A DNA stretch of 64,000 nt from Acinetobacter lanii (lineage in GTDB: Bacteria; Pseudomonadota; Gammaproteobacteria; Pseudomonadales; Moraxellaceae), in assembly GCF_011578285.1 (NCBI RefSeq), contig NZ_CP049916.1, forward strand, positions 1,860,001-1,924,000. The letters run 5' to 3'. Shown here piece by piece: positions 55,179-63,896 of this stretch (position 1 is the stretch's first letter; the number at the start of each line of letters is the position of its first letter). The notes below the pieces were generated by a model. The model ran no database searches. It was not told the DNA's origin and saw only the letters and a program-made list of their open reading frames with translations. The position numbers and the translations under genes are program-made.

Positions 55179-56270
55179 ATGAATAAAACAGTCTGTGTAT
55201 TTACCATTGGGGCAATTTGCATGACATCGGTCTTAAGCCATGCTGCAGACGTTAAAATTTACGGTCGCGCAAATATTTCGCTCGACTATTTAGATGATGG
55301 CAAAGACTATAACGTGTTCACAGTCACCTCAGATGCGTCACGCATTGGTTTCAAAGTCGACCACAAACTTGAAAATGGCATGACGGCTTTTGCACAAATC
55401 GAACAAGAAATTAATTTTGCCACAGGCACCAATGATGCCAAAGCCAATACTTTTGCGACACGTGATACTTTTGCCGGGATCAGCAGTGAGCAATATGGTC
55501 AACTGCGTGTCGGACGTTTTGATGGCCCCTTTAAAATTGCACGTAGTCCGGTCAATTTCTTTGGCGATATGGTCGGTGACATGCGTAACTTGACCCGTGC
55601 AGGCAGTTTAAGATTTGATGAACGTAACGACAATACGGTGGAATATAAATCACCAAAATTTGGCGGTGGCTTTAATGTTTTAGCCGGCATCTCAATGCAA
55701 AATGGCGTGCAAGTGGCTCAACAACCCAATGGTGATGAAGTCAGTGACACCAAAGCCTATGATGCAGCCATTACCTATAAAAAAGACCGTTATGATTTGG
55801 CAGCGGCCTATCAAAAATTTGAAGAAAATGCATCAAATTCTTCACCGACCACCGCCCGTGATTCTTACCGTGTGGCAGGCGCTTATAAAATCACTGATGC
55901 ACTAAATCTTGGTGCTTTATACCAGTATTCTCAATATGATGAAAACACCGCAAGCAATGCTGATGCTCAGATTTTTGGTTTAGCCGGTGAATATAAATTC
56001 ACCCCAAAAACCTTGCTACGTGGTGAATACTTTTACCGAGATGTCGATGCCGAGGACAGCAACTCAAGCATGATTGCTTTGGGCTTGGAACATAAACTTG
56101 ACCCACAATTTCGGGTATATGGTAATGTCGCAACCGTCTTGAATGACGAAAATGCCAACCTTGCACCTTGGCGAGAGGGTCGCGCCAACGCCAATGCAGC
56201 CTCTCCTGTGCTAGCAGCGATGGGTGAAAATGCCACAGCGCTTTCACTGGGTTTCCGATACGACTTCTAA
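55179..56270 (+). CDS. Gram-negative outer-membrane porin
   Basis: A 363-residue trimeric-porin-type beta barrel of the Porin_4 group. The signal peptide MNKTVCVFTIGAICMTSVLSHAA is followed by the first strand DVKIYGRANISLDYLDDG. The loop/strand alternation, the GQLRVGRFDGPFKIAR stretch and the C-terminal phenylalanine in SLGFRYDF (BAM signal) are all typical. It likely conducts small anions or solutes; selectivity cannot be read. It is a single gene with its own terminator. Confidence 0.88.
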   Translation: MNKTVCVFTIGAICMTSVLSHAADVKIYGRANISLDYLDDGKDYNVFTVTSDASRIGFKVDHKLENGMTAFAQIEQEINFATGTNDAKANTFATRDTFAGISSEQYGQLRVGRFDGPFKIARSPVNFFGDMVGDMRNLTRAGSLRFDERNDNTVEYKSPKFGGGFNVLAGISMQNGVQVAQQPNGDEVSDTKAYDAAITYKKDRYDLAAAYQKFEENASNSSPTTARDSYRVAGAYKITDALNLGALYQYSQYDENTASNADAQIFGLAGEYKFTPKTLLRGEYFYRDVDAEDSNSSMIALGLEHKLDPQFRVYGNVATVLNDENANLAPWREGRANANAASPVLAAMGENATALSLGFRYDF

Positions 56271-56316
56271 AGAACTGATTCAGCGTTTCGTGATTAAATT
56301 TTTATTTAAACCCTAT

Positions 56317-56343
56317 AAAAAAAACACGCTACGGCGTGTTTTA
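56317..56343. terminator. Bidirectional rho-independent terminator
   Basis: AAAACACGC and GCGTGTTTT arms with a 4-nt loop, between the convergent porin and cobS genes. Confidence 0.85.
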
Positions 56344-56373
56344 TATTTTTATACGGACAAAACTGGAATTAAC

Positions 56374-57111
56374 TTAATAAAACAATACACAGGCAAATGA
56401 AAAAATCGATACCGCTTCTATGATCTCGATACTGGCGCCTACCGTATCCCCTGTAATCCCACCAATACGCTGAATAAATTTATGCCTTAAATAGACTAAG
56501 CTGAACATAGCGATCATCGCCGTGAATATACCAACCCAAGAAAAGATCAGACACATCAGCAAGCCGGCAATGATCATGATACTGGCCCACATTTTAGGGA
56601 GATGTTCCCCCATCGCTGTACCCAAACCTTTTTGACGCACATAATTTGTGCTTAGAAATAGGAACAAAGGACACAGTCGGCCTAAGATGGGAAATAAAAT
56701 CAAGGCCAAACTTTGCTGTTGTTGCAAGATGATATAAACACTTACAAACTTGATCATACATACCATGATCAAACTCAACACCCCAATTGGACCACAGCTC
56801 GGATCTTTCATAATGTTTAAGGTGCGTTCAGCATCGCCAAAACCGCCTACCCAAGCATCTGCAGTATCCGCCAGTCCATCGAGATGTAAGCCTCCGCTCA
56901 TCCAAATCCATAGCACACTCACCATGACCGTCAGCAGAATCATCGGCAGTGCATGTAAAAGCGTCACGATTCCAAATAAAACCAAGCCCATCAATAGACC
57001 GATGATCGGATAAAACAACAAGGATTGCGCATTTTCTTTGGGGGTCGGCATACGTTTAAGCTGTACAGGCAAGGTGCTTAAAAACTGCAATGCAATCCAA
57101 AATGGCATCAT
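56374..57111 (-). CDS. cobS: Adenosylcobinamide-GDP ribazoletransferase
   Basis: A 245-residue inner-membrane enzyme that joins alpha-ribazole (phosphate) to adenosylcobinamide-GDP, the last assembly step of cobalamin. About six membrane segments are visible, and the GGLHLDGLADTADAWVGGFGD motif is the acidic metal-binding signature. GGITGDTVGASIEIIEAV near the C terminus is also typical. Its start overlaps the end of cobC by 4 bp. It closes the salvage operon. Confidence 0.93.
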   Translation of the reverse strand: MMPFWIALQFLSTLPVQLKRMPTPKENAQSLLFYPIIGLLMGLVLFGIVTLLHALPMILLTVMVSVLWIWMSGGLHLDGLADTADAWVGGFGDAERTLNIMKDPSCGPIGVLSLIMVCMIKFVSVYIILQQQQSLALILFPILGRLCPLFLFLSTNYVRQKGLGTAMGEHLPKMWASIMIIAGLLMCLIFSWVGIFTAMIAMFSLVYLRHKFIQRIGGITGDTVGASIEIIEAVSIFSFACVLFY

Positions 57112-57713
57112 GGTTGTTGCTCCAACAGGCGAATCCCTCGTTCATCACTCAATAGGAATCGATTCAATTGTCCCAACTCGGCTGACATACTGAGGATCTT
57201 ATCTAAAGGTTGGTTTTCAGCTAAACATTTGAGTAATTTAATCACCCCACCATGCGTGACCACCAAAGCCGATTTGAATTGATGTTGATGCATCGTCTGT
57301 TGCATGTGCGCTAAGGCTGTGCCAACACGATGTTTAAAATGAGCTAAGCTTTCCGCATTTGGGGGTGTATAGAAGGTGGGCTGCTCCCAAAACTGCGCCA
57401 ATAAATCAGGCGATTTTGCATAAATCTCAGCGGTGGAAATCCCCTCCCAGTCACCAAAATGCATTTCTTGAAGCGACGCATCCAAAAACAGAGGAAGTTG
57501 TCGTTGTGCTGCCATAGATTCAGCAAATAGTCGACAACGCTGTAAGGGTGAGCTAAAAATCACATCCCACGAAATATGATGCTGTTGTATCGACTGATCT
57601 ACCGTAACATGCATTTGTTGCCAACCGAGTTCCGTCAAAGCATCATCGGTAGAGCCTCGCAAGGTATGACTCAGCGTGGTTTCTCCATGGCGAAGTAGAT
57701 CAATCTGATACAT
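57108..57713 (-). CDS. cobC: Alpha-ribazole phosphatase (histidine phosphatase family)
   Basis: A 201-residue phosphatase with the RHGET signature in IDLLRHGETTLSH (phosphohistidine at about residue 10), and the second histidine in LVVTHGGVIKLL. In cobalamin assembly it removes the phosphate from alpha-ribazole-5'-phosphate or cobalamin-phosphate. The assignment from the wider histidine-phosphatase family to CobC rests on its position between cobT and cobS. It overlaps cobS by 4 bp. Confidence 0.88.
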   Translation of the reverse strand: MYQIDLLRHGETTLSHTLRGSTDDALTELGWQQMHVTVDQSIQQHHISWDVIFSSPLQRCRLFAESMAAQRQLPLFLDASLQEMHFGDWEGISTAEIYAKSPDLLAQFWEQPTFYTPPNAESLAHFKHRVGTALAHMQQTMHQHQFKSALVVTHGGVIKLLKCLAENQPLDKILSMSAELGQLNRFLLSDERGIRLLEQQP

Positions 57714-57733
57714 CTTTATTATCCCTTTGCCAT

Positions 57734-58786
57734 TCAGACTTTATCACCAATCACAGCCGCTTCGGCAAAGGTCGCCATGTGATTGTGTAGACTGCATGCC
57801 AGTTTAATCACCCCCAATGCTGCCCCTGCACCACTGCCTTCACCGAGCCTTAAATTGAGTTTCAACAAAGGTTCAGCTTTAAGTTCAGCCAGTAAGCGGC
57901 GATGACCATATTCTGCTGACTGATGACCAAATAGCATCCATTCACGTACCGCAGGATTTAAGCGCACAGCGACTAAGGCAGAAACCGTACTGATAAAGCC
58001 GTCCACCACCATCGCTAAACCGAGTTGCGCACAACGAATATAAGCACCGGTCATGGCCGCAATTTCTAAGCCACCTACTGCACATAAAGCTTTAAATGGA
58101 TCTTGAGCCACATAGTCTTGATGCAATGCAATTGCTTGATCAATCACCTGTTTTTTATGACTCAGTTGTTCTTGACGAATACCTGTGCCCACACCGGTGA
58201 GTTGTTCCGCTGGTTCATTTAATAAAAAACACGCCACAGCAGAAGCTGAACAGGTATTACCAATGCCCATTTCTCCTGCCACATAGATCGAAGCACCTTT
58301 TGCCACCGCATCTTCTACACTTTTAGCACCCAGTGACATAGCTGCTGCACATTGAGCTTCAGTCATGGCTACGGTTTTAGCAAAATTCGCTGTTCCTGGG
58401 GCAATACAATGACGCTCAACCCCAGCATATTCATAAGTATCGCCGACTGAACCACAATCAATCACCTGTAAGTGCGCATTATATTCTTTGGCAATCACAC
58501 TGATACAGGCACCGCCAGTGGTGAAATTTTGCAACATTTGGCGGGTGACCGCTTGCGGGTAAGCCGAGATATTCTCTTCCATGACCCCATGATCACCGGC
58601 AAAAATGCTAATCCAAGGTGCATCAACATTGGGCCGTGGCGTGTTTTGCAAACTTGCCAAGGTGATTGCTGTATTTTCAAGTTCAGACAATGAACCGGTC
58701 GGCTTAGTCAATTGTAGTTGGCGTTCAGTCGCCGCTTGTTTTGCCTCGATACTCGGGACTTTGCATGACGCTAACCACCAATTCAT
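57734..58786 (-). CDS. cobT: Nicotinate-nucleotide-dimethylbenzimidazole phosphoribosyltransferase
   Basis: A 350-residue enzyme that attaches ribose phosphate to the lower ligand base (dimethylbenzimidazole or a relative). Start at the ATG at 58786, which overlaps the cobU stop (ATGA); a longer frame adds 14 unsupported residues. Seen: FAGDHGVMEENISAYPQAVTRQM, GEMGIGNTCSASA (phosphate-binding loop) and the catalytic glutamate in LRLGEGSGAGAALGVIKLA. It belongs to the cobU-T-C-S salvage unit. Confidence 0.93.
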   Translation of the reverse strand: MNWWLASCKVPSIEAKQAATERQLQLTKPTGSLSELENTAITLASLQNTPRPNVDAPWISIFAGDHGVMEENISAYPQAVTRQMLQNFTTGGACISVIAKEYNAHLQVIDCGSVGDTYEYAGVERHCIAPGTANFAKTVAMTEAQCAAAMSLGAKSVEDAVAKGASIYVAGEMGIGNTCSASAVACFLLNEPAEQLTGVGTGIRQEQLSHKKQVIDQAIALHQDYVAQDPFKALCAVGGLEIAAMTGAYIRCAQLGLAMVVDGFISTVSALVAVRLNPAVREWMLFGHQSAEYGHRRLLAELKAEPLLKLNLRLGEGSGAGAALGVIKLACSLHNHMATFAEAAVIGDKV

Positions 58787-59304
58787 TGTTTCTCTCCTTT
58801 TAAGGTCATGGGAAATCCCGCAACACAAAATATAACGCTATCGGCAATTTGTCCCAATTGCTGATGAAGTCTTCCCGATTCATCGACAAATTTTCGACTC
58901 AACTGCCCCATTGGCACTACACCTAAGCCGGTTTCATTGCTGACTAAAATGACATCGGACTTTAATTTTTTTAATACCTCTAGTAGCTTTTGACATTCAG
59001 TCGCTTGCAGGGCTGACTCATCATGGATAAGTAAATTACTCATCCACAAAGTCAAACAATCCACCAAGATCAAATGCTGTTCTTGATCTAACTGTTCTAA
59101 GCATTCAGCCAAATACAGCGGTTCTTCCACCAAAGTCCAGTCAATCGGTCGTTGCTGTTGATGATGCCCAATACGTGCACGCATTTCATCATCATGCGCT
59201 TGCGCCGTGGCAACGTAGCTGACCAATCGACCCGATTGAATCGCATGTTGTTCTGCCAAGCGACTTTTGCCGGAGCGTGCACCGCCCAAAATCAGTTCAA
59301 TCAT
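58783..59304 (-). CDS. cobU: Adenosylcobinamide kinase / guanylyltransferase
   Basis: A 173-residue bifunctional enzyme that phosphorylates adenosylcobinamide and then adds GMP, activating the ring for lower-ligand attachment. The P loop GGARSGKS is at residues 7-14, and VSNETGLGVVPMGQLSRKFVDESGRLHQQLG is the conserved guanylyltransferase region. It overlaps both neighbours by 4 bp (the 2H phosphoesterase gene upstream and cobT downstream), so all are translationally coupled. Confidence 0.93.
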   Translation of the reverse strand: MIELILGGARSGKSRLAEQHAIQSGRLVSYVATAQAHDDEMRARIGHHQQQRPIDWTLVEEPLYLAECLEQLDQEQHLILVDCLTLWMSNLLIHDESALQATECQKLLEVLKKLKSDVILVSNETGLGVVPMGQLSRKFVDESGRLHQQLGQIADSVIFCVAGFPMTLKGEKQ

Positions 59305-59930
59305 AATGACCTCAATGGATAGTGATAAAGTTCAGTCAAAGGACCTTGTAACTGTTGCGCTTGATAAATGCCAAAGGTGAGCTGGTGTACCTCAAATTCA
59401 AACTGTTGTTGTGGCATCGCCTCAATTCGCTCAAAAATACGCTGACTCAGCATCTCATGCTGATACAAACCGAGCGTAATATGCGGACAATAACTCAGCG
59501 GTGCGATTTCTTGCGTATCCGCTGAGAAAATCGATCGAATCTGACTGAGCATCTGTTCTGAATCTTCTACTTCTACAAATAGCGCACTGTCAAAACTGTT
59601 AATTCGACCGGTTTTTAGCTTAAATTGAGTCAGTTTATGCGTGTCTAGGTGTTGAATCTGGTTCTTGAACTGACGCTGAGAGAAATCATCATCAAAGATT
59701 GGGGTTTGTTCTGTATAAAATCCGCAAATGAACAGCGTAATATGAAACTGACGTGTGTTGGGCTGAAACAAAAGGTCTGAACACTGGTGGCGCAAATCAT
59801 TCAAATAGCTGAACAGCGCTGGATCATGCAGCTCTAAATACCACAGTGCATAGTGCTGACGACCACGATGCCACTCCGGATAATCATGCGCTTGCGTGGG
59901 AATCACCAAGGTGTCAGGTTTTAAAAACAC
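59301..59930 (-). CDS. 2H phosphoesterase (2'-5' RNA ligase-like), first gene of the cob operon
   Basis: A 209-residue protein with two H-x-T-x motifs: FHITLFICG (H63, T65) and PHITLGLYQ (H150, T152), about 85 residues apart, which is the two-histidine phosphoesterase signature. Relatives open 2',3'-cyclic phosphates or join or cut 2'-5' RNA bonds. The gene overlaps cobU by 4 bp and heads the cobalamin-salvage transcript, so a link to nucleotide-loop metabolism is likely but not shown. No role for this family in cobalamin synthesis is known to me. Confidence 0.8.
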   Translation of the reverse strand: MFLKPDTLVIPTQAHDYPEWHRGRQHYALWYLELHDPALFSYLNDLRHQCSDLLFQPNTRQFHITLFICGFYTEQTPIFDDDFSQRQFKNQIQHLDTHKLTQFKLKTGRINSFDSALFVEVEDSEQMLSQIRSIFSADTQEIAPLSYCPHITLGLYQHEMLSQRIFERIEAMPQQQFEFEVHQLTFGIYQAQQLQGPLTELYHYPLRSL

Positions 59931-60100
59931 ATTCTATTCACGAGCGAAAATGGAGTGCTATTAAAACATGAAATATCCTACGCTTTGCATAGGAGCAAAG
60001 TCTAAAACGCTCATTTTTCTTCAATTTATGTCATTACTAGGGTCGAGTTGAGTCAATCTGATACACATTTCTCCTCGTTTGATCTCGCTTTTCATCTTGG

Positions 60101-60114
60101 GCTGATGCATCAGC
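60101..60114. repeat. Perfect 14-bp palindrome at the end of the MFS gene
   Basis: GCTGATGCATCAGC is fully self-complementary and spans the MFS stop codon. It has no T run. It may be a chance palindrome or a binding site upstream of the cob operon promoter. Confidence 0.35.
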
Positions 60115-61447
60115 GTGAGTTTTCGTGTACAGCATGATGATCAACTGAGGTTTCATTCAAACTGTGTGGGTGGATATTGCGCTGAGTAGCTAGATATTTT
60201 TCACGCCAGGCATACGCTGTTAATGCGATTAAGCCGATGATGAGTAAGCCATAAGGTAATGTGCTATGCCATTGGTACAACCCTGTACTGATCAGTGGAC
60301 CGATGACGAAACTCAAGGCTTGGGTGGCGGTACACCAACTGGCGACTTGAGTTTGCATATGTTGTGGGGCTTGCGCTGCTGCCCCTGTGCTAAAGGCCGG
60401 CATCAAACACGCCACGGCGATGCCATAGAACAGATAACAGGATTGGAAAATCCGCAACTGATCCGTGCTGATACTAATGATCAGCCCCATTGCCATCGCT
60501 AAAATTCCGACACCCAATAATCGATACAGCGACCATGTTAAATAACGCGCAATCAACACTTGCATACACACCATACTGATTCCGACGATCAGTGAACATT
60601 GTGAAAAATACATTGCACTGTCTTGGATGCTTATTTGAAAATGATCTTGCAGATAAAAGCCTGCGGTTAAATTTAAGGTGACAATAGCCACATACAGATA
60701 AAAGCCAAGACTCAACCAAAACAGCATCTTTCGGATTGAAGCTTTAGCATTTGCTATATTTGGATGATCGGTTTGTGGTACAGCATCTTTTATCGGGCTT
60801 AACTGATCCTGTGGTATCACACCTGTTGAGGGCTCGCTTGAAACAAGGGTTAGGTCTTGCGTTTGATCCTGATGTTCATAGCAGAACACAATCAAAATCG
60901 TCACTACAGCCAGCAGTGAAACCGCAATCCAGAGTGGGGTTTGCAAACCTCCAATCAAAAAAACTGTGGTCAGAAAAGGCCCTATAACGATGCCTAGACT
61001 ATTTAGAGCACCGAATTTTGCCATGGCTTGGCTTCGGGTGTGCTCTGCATTGAAAGCAGTCATCACATAGCTTTGTAAGGCGATTTGTGGCATGGCCATA
61101 AAAACGCCAGTACTGGCGCGCGCCACGAGCAACCCTAGGAAAACACTCATGATGCCAAGTGTGCTATTGAGGCTATATAGTAGTACCCCTGAAAACAGTG
61201 TCCAAGTCAGTGTCATTCCCACAAAGCCAAGCATAAGCAGTTGATAAACACTGTATTTGGCAGGATGTTTTGAAATATATAGCGCTGCAATCGCCATCCA
61301 TAGTGCACCTGCTGAGACCATTGCCCCACCTTGTAATTCAGACAACTTTAACTGCCGAATAATCGGTGCCAGTAAAGGTAAAATCATGGAAAAGCTGATG
61401 CCATTGACCAAACTGGCGAGGCTAAAAATATGTTGATTGCGCGTCAT
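60110..61447 (-). CDS. Major facilitator superfamily transporter
   Basis: A 445-residue inner-membrane transporter with about twelve membrane helices and a longer cytoplasmic loop in the middle (EHQDQTQDLTLVSSEPSTGVIPQDQLSPIKDA, about residues 191-222). MSVFLGLLVARASTGVFMAMPQIALQSYV is similar to MFS motif regions. It lies downstream of the IutA-like receptor gene on the same strand, separated by a terminator-like hairpin. A siderophore-related transporter is the favoured idea because of that neighbour, but it may also be a drug/H+ antiporter. Confidence 0.8.
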   Translation of the reverse strand: MTRNQHIFSLASLVNGISFSMILPLLAPIIRQLKLSELQGGAMVSAGALWMAIAALYISKHPAKYSVYQLLMLGFVGMTLTWTLFSGVLLYSLNSTLGIMSVFLGLLVARASTGVFMAMPQIALQSYVMTAFNAEHTRSQAMAKFGALNSLGIVIGPFLTTVFLIGGLQTPLWIAVSLLAVVTILIVFCYEHQDQTQDLTLVSSEPSTGVIPQDQLSPIKDAVPQTDHPNIANAKASIRKMLFWLSLGFYLYVAIVTLNLTAGFYLQDHFQISIQDSAMYFSQCSLIVGISMVCMQVLIARYLTWSLYRLLGVGILAMAMGLIISISTDQLRIFQSCYLFYGIAVACLMPAFSTGAAAQAPQHMQTQVASWCTATQALSFVIGPLISTGLYQWHSTLPYGLLIIGLIALTAYAWREKYLATQRNIHPHSLNETSVDHHAVHENSR

Positions 61448-61501
61448 ACAGCAGTTTCACTCTGTCCATTTTTAAGAAACATCAATAAAAAGATGCAACT
61501 T

Positions 61502-61526
61502 AAAAAAGGGAGCAATGCTCCCCTTA
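61502..61526 (-). terminator. Terminator after the TonB-dependent receptor gene
   Basis: GGGAGC and GCTCCC arms (AAGGGAGC-AAT-GCTCCCCTT) with a six-T run on the minus strand. Confidence 0.75.
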
Positions 61527-61535
61527 AAATTGTGT

Positions 61536-63896
61536 TTAGTATTTGAAGCTATAGCTCAAACCATAGGTTCGACCTTGCGCAGATAGACTGGAAATCGGGC
61601 CATAGACCGTTTCAACCGACTGACTATAGACGGACTTATAATCGGTATTCCATGCATTATAAATCCCTAGCCCCAGCGTTCCCGGTCCGACTTTGGCATT
61701 GGCAATTACATCCATGGTCACAAAACCTTTAATTTCAGCAGGCACGACCTGTCTTTGTGCAGCGACAACGCTACTGTTAAACGCTTGTGCATCTTTGGCG
61801 GCTTTGTCCGTCCCTGCAATCGCTAAGGCTTGGACTCTTAGGCTTTTATTGTCATCAAATTGCCACTCTGAATAGGCCGTCCCTTTTAAAGGCGCGACCC
61901 GAATCGCATCCAATTCTTGCCATTTATTTAAGCTATTTTTAAATTGTCCTCGGGTATAGGCCAGCGTTCCCCCGACCGTCCAATCTTTACTGAGTTGATA
62001 GGATGCATTGCCCTCGACCCCATAAACCCGTTCATCGGTGTCGACCACATCAATGGTGAAATTAGGACGACCAAATTTCAGGCTTTTATCTGAGTCATTG
62101 TAGAAAGCCGTTAATCCTGCATTCAGACCACGATCGGACTGGGTACGCCAACCCAATTCATAACTGTTGACTTTAATCGGATCAATCGACTGACTGTTCA
62201 CCGCAAAACCTGCAGGCACATCACGTAACATGCGCTGTACATCCGGCAAGTTAGAGCCTTGTGAAAAATTGGCGAACAGCTGTTGCGCATCGCTTAGGTG
62301 ATAGACCCCACCGATATTAAATAATGTCGCATCATGTTTGATTTTACCGCCATTTAATGGTTTTGGATCATAGCCAGCAACGCCATCTGCGACAATTTGC
62401 TCAGAGTATGGGGTCGACTGACTGACCTCACTTTGCACACGTTCATGGCGAATCCCGGCTTGTAGCCCAATACGATCACTCAAATCGAATTGACTCTGTA
62501 CAAAGAAACCCAATTTGTCGGTTTCTACATCCGGTCCAAATGAATAACGTTTTTGTGGACTGTAATTTAAGCCATTACTTTGCATAAAGGTGTTTAAATC
62601 GTATTGACGAATGCTGGCTTGATCGGTTTCATTTTCATAATCCACCCCATAAGTCAGACCGAGTTTTCGACCATTTAAATCAACGTCTTTTTGCAAAGCC
62701 AGTCGTGCACCCCATACATCAATATCGGTTTCGGATTGATAGACCAAATAGGTTGATTGTGGCAATGCACTATGCGCTAAACCGCTGACTGAGGGATAAT
62801 AACGTGCCAACTCATTACGATAATAAGCCTCAGCATTTAAGCTGTGTCCCAAGAGGTCACTATTTTCATATTGGGTGTTCACGCTATAGCGTTCAGTTTT
62901 CGGTTGATCCTTCAGCTGTAAGCCTAGAATGGCGTTTTGCGAAGGTTTGGCACCGAACAAAACCGCCAAATTGCTTCCATAATCTGGCCCATAATCACTG
63001 TCTTGTTCATCATTAAAATACTGTGTGCCCACACTTAGACTTTGAGTATCACTGATTGACCATTTGACACGACCATTGACATCCAATGTATCAGTGTCTT
63101 GACGATCAGTTTGTGCGACTTCAGGACCGACTCGATCACCATGACTGTCTTGAAATTCCCCGCGTTTGGCATAACTTGCACCTAAACTGCCTTTCAGCGC
63201 ACCTTGATTAAAGGATAGGGTTTGCGAGGCTTCATAGGCCATTGCATCAGATTTGACGTTGCTGCCTGAGGTAATACCGAGCTTGGTTTCAAAATTCAGC
63301 GGGTCTTCACCGCCTTGTTTGGTGATGATATTGATAATCCCGCCGGTTGCGCCTGAACCGTAGATACTGCTTGCACCGGATACCACCTCAATCCGCTCGA
63401 TCATGGCAGGACTGATACTGTTCAACTGACGTGAACCATCGCGATAACCGGTTTGCGGTACGCCATCAATCATGTATTGCACCACCCGCCCACGCATGGT
63501 CATGCCATAATTGGAGGTTGTACCACTGCCTGCGGTTAAAGATGGCACAAGTAAACCTAAAATATCTGAGGTGCTTTTTCCAGCATTGGCTTGCTTTTCA
63601 ATCTCTTCACGATCAATGCGATACACCGTCCCTGCAATATCAGCAATGCTTTTGGCAGAACGGGTGGCTGTGGTCACAATCGCAGATAACTGAGTGGCCT
63701 TATTATTTGAGGCTGTCGCAGTAGAAGTTGATGATATGTCATTTTCAGGCTGTGGCTCTCGTGCATACAGTTGCGTTGAAATGGCCAAACTCAATAGACT
63801 GAGTTGCATCGGCTTTTTCAAATGGGTAAATGAACGATGTACTTTGAAAGTTTTTTTGAGCTGTTGTATGGCTTTTTTTTGATTTGATCTTGTCAT
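61536..63896 (-). CDS. TonB-dependent siderophore receptor, IutA-like
   Basis: A 786-residue outer-membrane receptor. A signal peptide with a long basic n-region (PMQLSLLSLAISTQLYA, cut near residue 46) is followed by a plug domain (TQLSAIVTTATRSAKSIADIAGTVYRIDREEIEKQANAGKSTSDIL). The VSGASSIYGSGATGGIINIITKQGG block and a C-terminal aromatic (SYSFKY) are standard. By memory it aligns with IutA (NYGMxxRGR, DSRQLxSI, KVDSYELGWR, YGVEG), so a hydroxamate-type ferric siderophore is the likely ligand. The promoter lies at the right edge, and no complete Fur box is visible. BtuB is unlikely: size and motifs differ. Confidence 0.83.
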   Translation of the reverse strand: MTRSNQKKAIQQLKKTFKVHRSFTHLKKPMQLSLLSLAISTQLYAREPQPENDISSTSTATASNNKATQLSAIVTTATRSAKSIADIAGTVYRIDREEIEKQANAGKSTSDILGLLVPSLTAGSGTTSNYGMTMRGRVVQYMIDGVPQTGYRDGSRQLNSISPAMIERIEVVSGASSIYGSGATGGIINIITKQGGEDPLNFETKLGITSGSNVKSDAMAYEASQTLSFNQGALKGSLGASYAKRGEFQDSHGDRVGPEVAQTDRQDTDTLDVNGRVKWSISDTQSLSVGTQYFNDEQDSDYGPDYGSNLAVLFGAKPSQNAILGLQLKDQPKTERYSVNTQYENSDLLGHSLNAEAYYRNELARYYPSVSGLAHSALPQSTYLVYQSETDIDVWGARLALQKDVDLNGRKLGLTYGVDYENETDQASIRQYDLNTFMQSNGLNYSPQKRYSFGPDVETDKLGFFVQSQFDLSDRIGLQAGIRHERVQSEVSQSTPYSEQIVADGVAGYDPKPLNGGKIKHDATLFNIGGVYHLSDAQQLFANFSQGSNLPDVQRMLRDVPAGFAVNSQSIDPIKVNSYELGWRTQSDRGLNAGLTAFYNDSDKSLKFGRPNFTIDVVDTDERVYGVEGNASYQLSKDWTVGGTLAYTRGQFKNSLNKWQELDAIRVAPLKGTAYSEWQFDDNKSLRVQALAIAGTDKAAKDAQAFNSSVVAAQRQVVPAEIKGFVTMDVIANAKVGPGTLGLGIYNAWNTDYKSVYSQSVETVYGPISSLSAQGRTYGLSYSFKY

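Noticed and set aside
59931..60109. Cobalamin riboswitch upstream of the cob operon
   Set aside because: I looked for the conserved B12 box GCCACTG and a long structured leader on the minus strand; neither is visible in these 179 bases.
61536..63896. Vitamin B12 receptor BtuB, suggested by the nearby cob genes
   Set aside because: The protein is too long (786 residues) and its plug and barrel motifs fit the IutA-type siderophore receptors better.
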